Under the pieces are notes generated by a model. It did no database searches, had not been told where the DNA came from, and worked only from the letters and a program-made list of their open reading frames with translations. DNA of 64,000 bases from Pseudotabrizicola formosa (GTDB lineage Bacteria; Pseudomonadota; Alphaproteobacteria; Rhodobacterales; Rhodobacteraceae): positions 186,001 through 250,000 of the forward strand of contig NZ_PJOM01000002.1 in assembly GCF_002900965.1 (NCBI RefSeq), written 5' to 3'. Position numbers and translations under genes: made by a program. Below are positions 61,273-64,000 of the stretch, piece after piece; the first letter of the stretch is position 1; each line of letters opens with the position of its first letter.

Positions 61273-64000
61273 ACCAACCGCGTCTGAACACATCGCCGCA
61301 TGTCTCTGACGAGGTTCGCAAAACCACCTGTTACATGTGCGCCTGCCGCTGTGGGATCAATGTGCATCTGACCTCTGGCCGTGTCAGCTATATCGAGGGC
61401 AACCGCGACCACCCGATCAACAAGGGCGTGCTCTGCGCCAAGGGGGCGTCCGGCATCATGCAGGTCACTGCGCCAAGCCGCTTGCGTACCCCTTTGCGCC
61501 GGGTTGGCCCGCGCGGGTCTGGCGCGTTCGAGCCGATCAGTTGGGACGAGGCGCTGCAAACGGCGGTAGACTGGATGCGCCCCCTGCGCGAGACCGCGCC
61601 GGAAAAGCTGGCCTTCTTCACCGGGCGTGACCAGTCGCAATCCTTCACCGGCTGGTGGGCGCAGGCCTTTGGCACGCCGAATTATGCGGCGCACGGCGGG
61701 TTTTGCTCGGTCAACATGGCGGCGGCGGGGATCTATACCCTTGGCGGGGCCTTCTGGGAATTCGGCGCTCCGGATTGGGAGCGCAGCAAGCTGTTCGTGC
61801 TGTTCGGCGTGGCCGAAGATCATGACAGCAACCCGATCAAGATCGGCATCGGCAAGATGAAGGAGCGTGGCGCGCGGGTGATCGGGGTGAACCCGATCCG
61901 CACCGGCTATAACGCGGTGGCCGATGACTGGATCGGCATCACGCCGGGGACCGATGGGTTGCTGATCCTGTCGCTGATCCATTGCCTGCTGGAGGCGGGC
62001 AAGGTGGATCTGGAGTATCTCTCGCGCTTTACCAACGCCGCCTACCTGATCAATGAAGCCGAGGGCCCGGAAAAGGGCCTGTTCGTGCGCAATGCCGAAG
62101 CGCAGCCCTTTGTGATCGACCGCCGCTCCGGCATGCCGGCCCCATGGGAGGCCAAGGGCGTGCAGCCTGATCTGGGAGCGGTTTGGCAGGGGCATCGCAC
62201 AGTGTTTCAGCACATGGCGGAACGCTATCTGTCGCCGGATTATGCGCCCGAAGCGGTCGCGGCACGCTGTGGCGTGACGGCGCTGCGCATAAGGCAGCTG
62301 GCGGCAGAGCTTGCCTCGGTCGCCTTCGATCAGGCCATTGAAATCAAACAGCCTTGGGTCGATTTCCGGGGGGACGAACACGCCACGATGATCGGCCGCC
62401 CGGTCAGTTTTCACGCCATGCGCGGCATCTCGGCCCATTCCAACGGCTTTCAGACCGGGCGCGCGCTGCATCTGCTGCAAATCCTGCTCGGTGCAGTGGA
62501 AACCCCCGGCAGCTGGCGAATGAAGCCGCCCTATCCAAAACCGATGGAGGCGCATCCGACCCCGCATTTCGTTGCCGTGCCGGGCAAGCCATTGAGCGGC
62601 CCGCATCTGGGCTATGTCCGCGGGCCAGAGCAACTGGCGCTGTTGCCTGACGGCTCTCCTGCGCGGATCGACAAGGCGTTTTCATGGGAAAACCCCTTCT
62701 CTGCCCATGGGTTGATGCATATGGTCATCCCCAATGCGGTGGCAGGCGATCCGTACCGCATTGATACGCTGTTCCTTTATATGGCGAACATGGCGTGGAA
62801 CTCGTCCATGAACACCGCGCAGGTGATGGAGATGCTGACCGCGCAAGAGGCCGATGGCAGCTATACCATTCCGCGCATCATCTATTCCGATGCCTATGCG
62901 TCGGAAATGGTGGCCTATGCCGATCTGATCCTGCCCGATACGACCTATCTGGAACGGCACGACTGCATTTCCATGCTCGACCGCCCCGTGAGCGAGCCGG
63001 ATGCGGCTGGCGATGCGATCCGCTGGCCGGTGGTGGAACCGGATCGCGATGTGCGCGGCTTCCAGTCGGTGCTATTGGATCTTGGCGCGCGGCTGGGCCT
63101 TCCCGGGATGGTGGCCGAGGATGGCAGGGCAAAATTCAAGGATTACGCCGATTACATCGTGACCCACCAGCGCCGACCCGGTGTGGGGCCGTTGATGGGC
63201 TTTCGCGGCAATGGCGATGGCGAGGGGCGGGGTGCCCCCAACCCCGACCAAATGGCGCGCTACATTGAAAACGGCGGGTTCTATCAAGCGCATGTGCCGG
63301 AAGAGGCTGCGTTTTTCAAGCCATGGAACAGAGCCTATCAGGATTGGGCGGTGCAGGTCGGGCTGTTTGACACACCGCAGCCTTACCTCTTCAACATCTG
63401 GTCCGAACCGATGCGCCGGTTTCAGCTTGCCGCCGAAGGCCATGGCGCTGTGCAGCCACCCGATCATCTGCGCGCCCGATTGAAACTGGCGATGGACCCT
63501 TTGCCGGTCTGGTACGAACCCTTTGGCGATGCGGCAGAGCCCTTTGGCTTTACCGTGCATGCCCTGACGCAACGCCCGATGGACATGTATCACAGCTGGG
63601 GCAGCCAGAATGCCTGGTTGCGGCAGATACGCGGGCATAACCCATTGTTTGTGCCGACAAAGCTGTGGCAGCAGCATGGTTTTTCCGAAGGCGACTGGGC
63701 GCGGGTGACCTCGGCCACCGGGCAGATCACGGTGCCGGTGGTGCATATGGCGGCGCTGAATGAAAACACGGTCTGGACATGGAATGCCATCGGCAAGCGC
63801 AAGGGGGCATGGGCGTTGAATGAGGGGGCGACCGAGGCGAAGCAGGGGTTCCTGCTGAACCATCTGATTTCTGAATTGTTGCCCGCCAAGGGCGATGGCA
63901 TGCGCTATTCCAACTCTGACCCGGTGACGGGACAGGCGGCGTGGTTCGATTTGCGGGTGCGGATTGAACGGGCTGACCCGCCCGCAGACGGGCACAGCCG
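61269..64000 (+). CDS. soeA: SoeA-type molybdopterin oxidoreductase, probable sulfite dehydrogenase (partial)
   Basis: The first ~910 residues of a large molybdopterin enzyme that continues past the window end without a stop. TTCYMCACRCGINVHL with KGVLCAKG gives the N-terminal [4Fe-4S] site. HGGFCSVNMAAAG holds a cysteine that could bind molybdenum. VIGVNPIRTGYNAVADDWIGITPGTDGLL and the C-terminal MDMYHSWGSQNAWLRQIRGHNPLFVPTKLW are the cofactor domains. There is no twin-Arg leader, so it is cytoplasmic, like SoeA of SoeABC. Its position after xsc-tauE-ackA and the known soeABC-xsc neighbourhood in roseobacters suggest oxidation of sulfite. Polysulfide/thiosulfate reductase is the alternative. 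Confidence 0.85.
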   Translation, partial: MNQPRLNTSPHVSDEVRKTTCYMCACRCGINVHLTSGRVSYIEGNRDHPINKGVLCAKGASGIMQVTAPSRLRTPLRRVGPRGSGAFEPISWDEALQTAVDWMRPLRETAPEKLAFFTGRDQSQSFTGWWAQAFGTPNYAAHGGFCSVNMAAAGIYTLGGAFWEFGAPDWERSKLFVLFGVAEDHDSNPIKIGIGKMKERGARVIGVNPIRTGYNAVADDWIGITPGTDGLLILSLIHCLLEAGKVDLEYLSRFTNAAYLINEAEGPEKGLFVRNAEAQPFVIDRRSGMPAPWEAKGVQPDLGAVWQGHRTVFQHMAERYLSPDYAPEAVAARCGVTALRIRQLAAELASVAFDQAIEIKQPWVDFRGDEHATMIGRPVSFHAMRGISAHSNGFQTGRALHLLQILLGAVETPGSWRMKPPYPKPMEAHPTPHFVAVPGKPLSGPHLGYVRGPEQLALLPDGSPARIDKAFSWENPFSAHGLMHMVIPNAVAGDPYRIDTLFLYMANMAWNSSMNTAQVMEMLTAQEADGSYTIPRIIYSDAYASEMVAYADLILPDTTYLERHDCISMLDRPVSEPDAAGDAIRWPVVEPDRDVRGFQSVLLDLGARLGLPGMVAEDGRAKFKDYADYIVTHQRRPGVGPLMGFRGNGDGEGRGAPNPDQMARYIENGGFYQAHVPEEAAFFKPWNRAYQDWAVQVGLFDTPQPYLFNIWSEPMRRFQLAAEGHGAVQPPDHLRARLKLAMDPLPVWYEPFGDAAEPFGFTVHALTQRPMDMYHSWGSQNAWLRQIRGHNPLFVPTKLWQQHGFSEGDWARVTSATGQITVPVVHMAALNENTVWTWNAIGKRKGAWALNEGATEAKQGFLLNHLISELLPAKGDGMRYSNSDPVTGQAAWFDLRVRIERADPPADGHS

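Noticed and set aside
61269-64000. Selenocysteine in the molybdoenzyme
   Set aside because: No in-frame TGA occurs; the candidate molybdenum ligand is an ordinary cysteine codon in HGGFCSVN.

Overview
The window is a GC-rich chromosomal segment that looks like a member of the Rhodobacterales (Rhodobacter/Paracoccus/Roseobacter relatives). The clues are the phaZ-phaC-phaP-phaR block, murA followed by a DUF2948 gene, purA followed by a DUF2842 gene, a MocR-type TauR with its characteristic direct repeats, a fused ArsR-ArsC, and GC-rich intergenic hairpin repeats of the kind common in this group. No rRNA genes, CRISPR arrays or intact mobile elements were seen. One tRNA (Thr, GGT) carries a decayed integrase next to it.

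Layout. 1-1459: end of an iron-complex ABC importer. 1695-2782: a DUF2177 membrane protein behind two covarying tandem hairpins, an ArsC/Spx-like protein and a cold-shock protein. 2902-5490: a bufferin-type copper-peptide operon (bufA-bufB-bufC-doxX). 5687-8520: thrS and an alpha/beta hydrolase. 8539-13335: polyhydroxyalkanoate storage genes with PhaR-type operators. 13339-17097: a LysR regulator, integrase relic, tRNA-Thr, murA and DUF2948. 17217-19711: a sulfate-permease-family transporter with a probable structured leader, then a universal stress protein. 19851-23058: an arsenate detoxification operon (arsR-arsC fusion, GAPDH, arsJ). 23045-30100: a LacI-controlled sugar ABC importer with a glycosidase and a PIG-L deacetylase. 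30458-34397: pyrG, secG, purA, DUF2842. 34472-39393: a very long acidic protein of unknown function, thiamine pyrophosphokinase, a DMT exporter and an unknown membrane protein. 39434-42670: divergent oxyR/katG with tandem OxyR-type sites. 42795-44174: a MaoC-phosphate acetyltransferase fusion. 44335-50693: a flippase-NRPS-mutarotase operon of unknown product. 51124-64000: a taurine regulon.

The taurine region reads as a complete pathway. TauABC imports taurine, Tpa transaminates it to sulfoacetaldehyde, and Xsc phosphorolyses that to sulfite and acetyl phosphate. AckA recovers ATP from acetyl phosphate, a TauE-like protein can export sulfite, and a SoeA-type molybdoenzyme (cut by the window end) probably oxidises sulfite. 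xsc, tauE, ackA and soeA are joined by stop/start overlaps. Paired direct repeats with an identical 23-bp pitch stand before both tpa and xsc.

The least explained items are the tandem hairpins before DUF2177, the four-helix leader before the SulP gene, the flippase-NRPS-mutarotase operon, a two-copy promoter-like element (12639 and 51081), and the bufferin operon, whose family has only recently been recognised.
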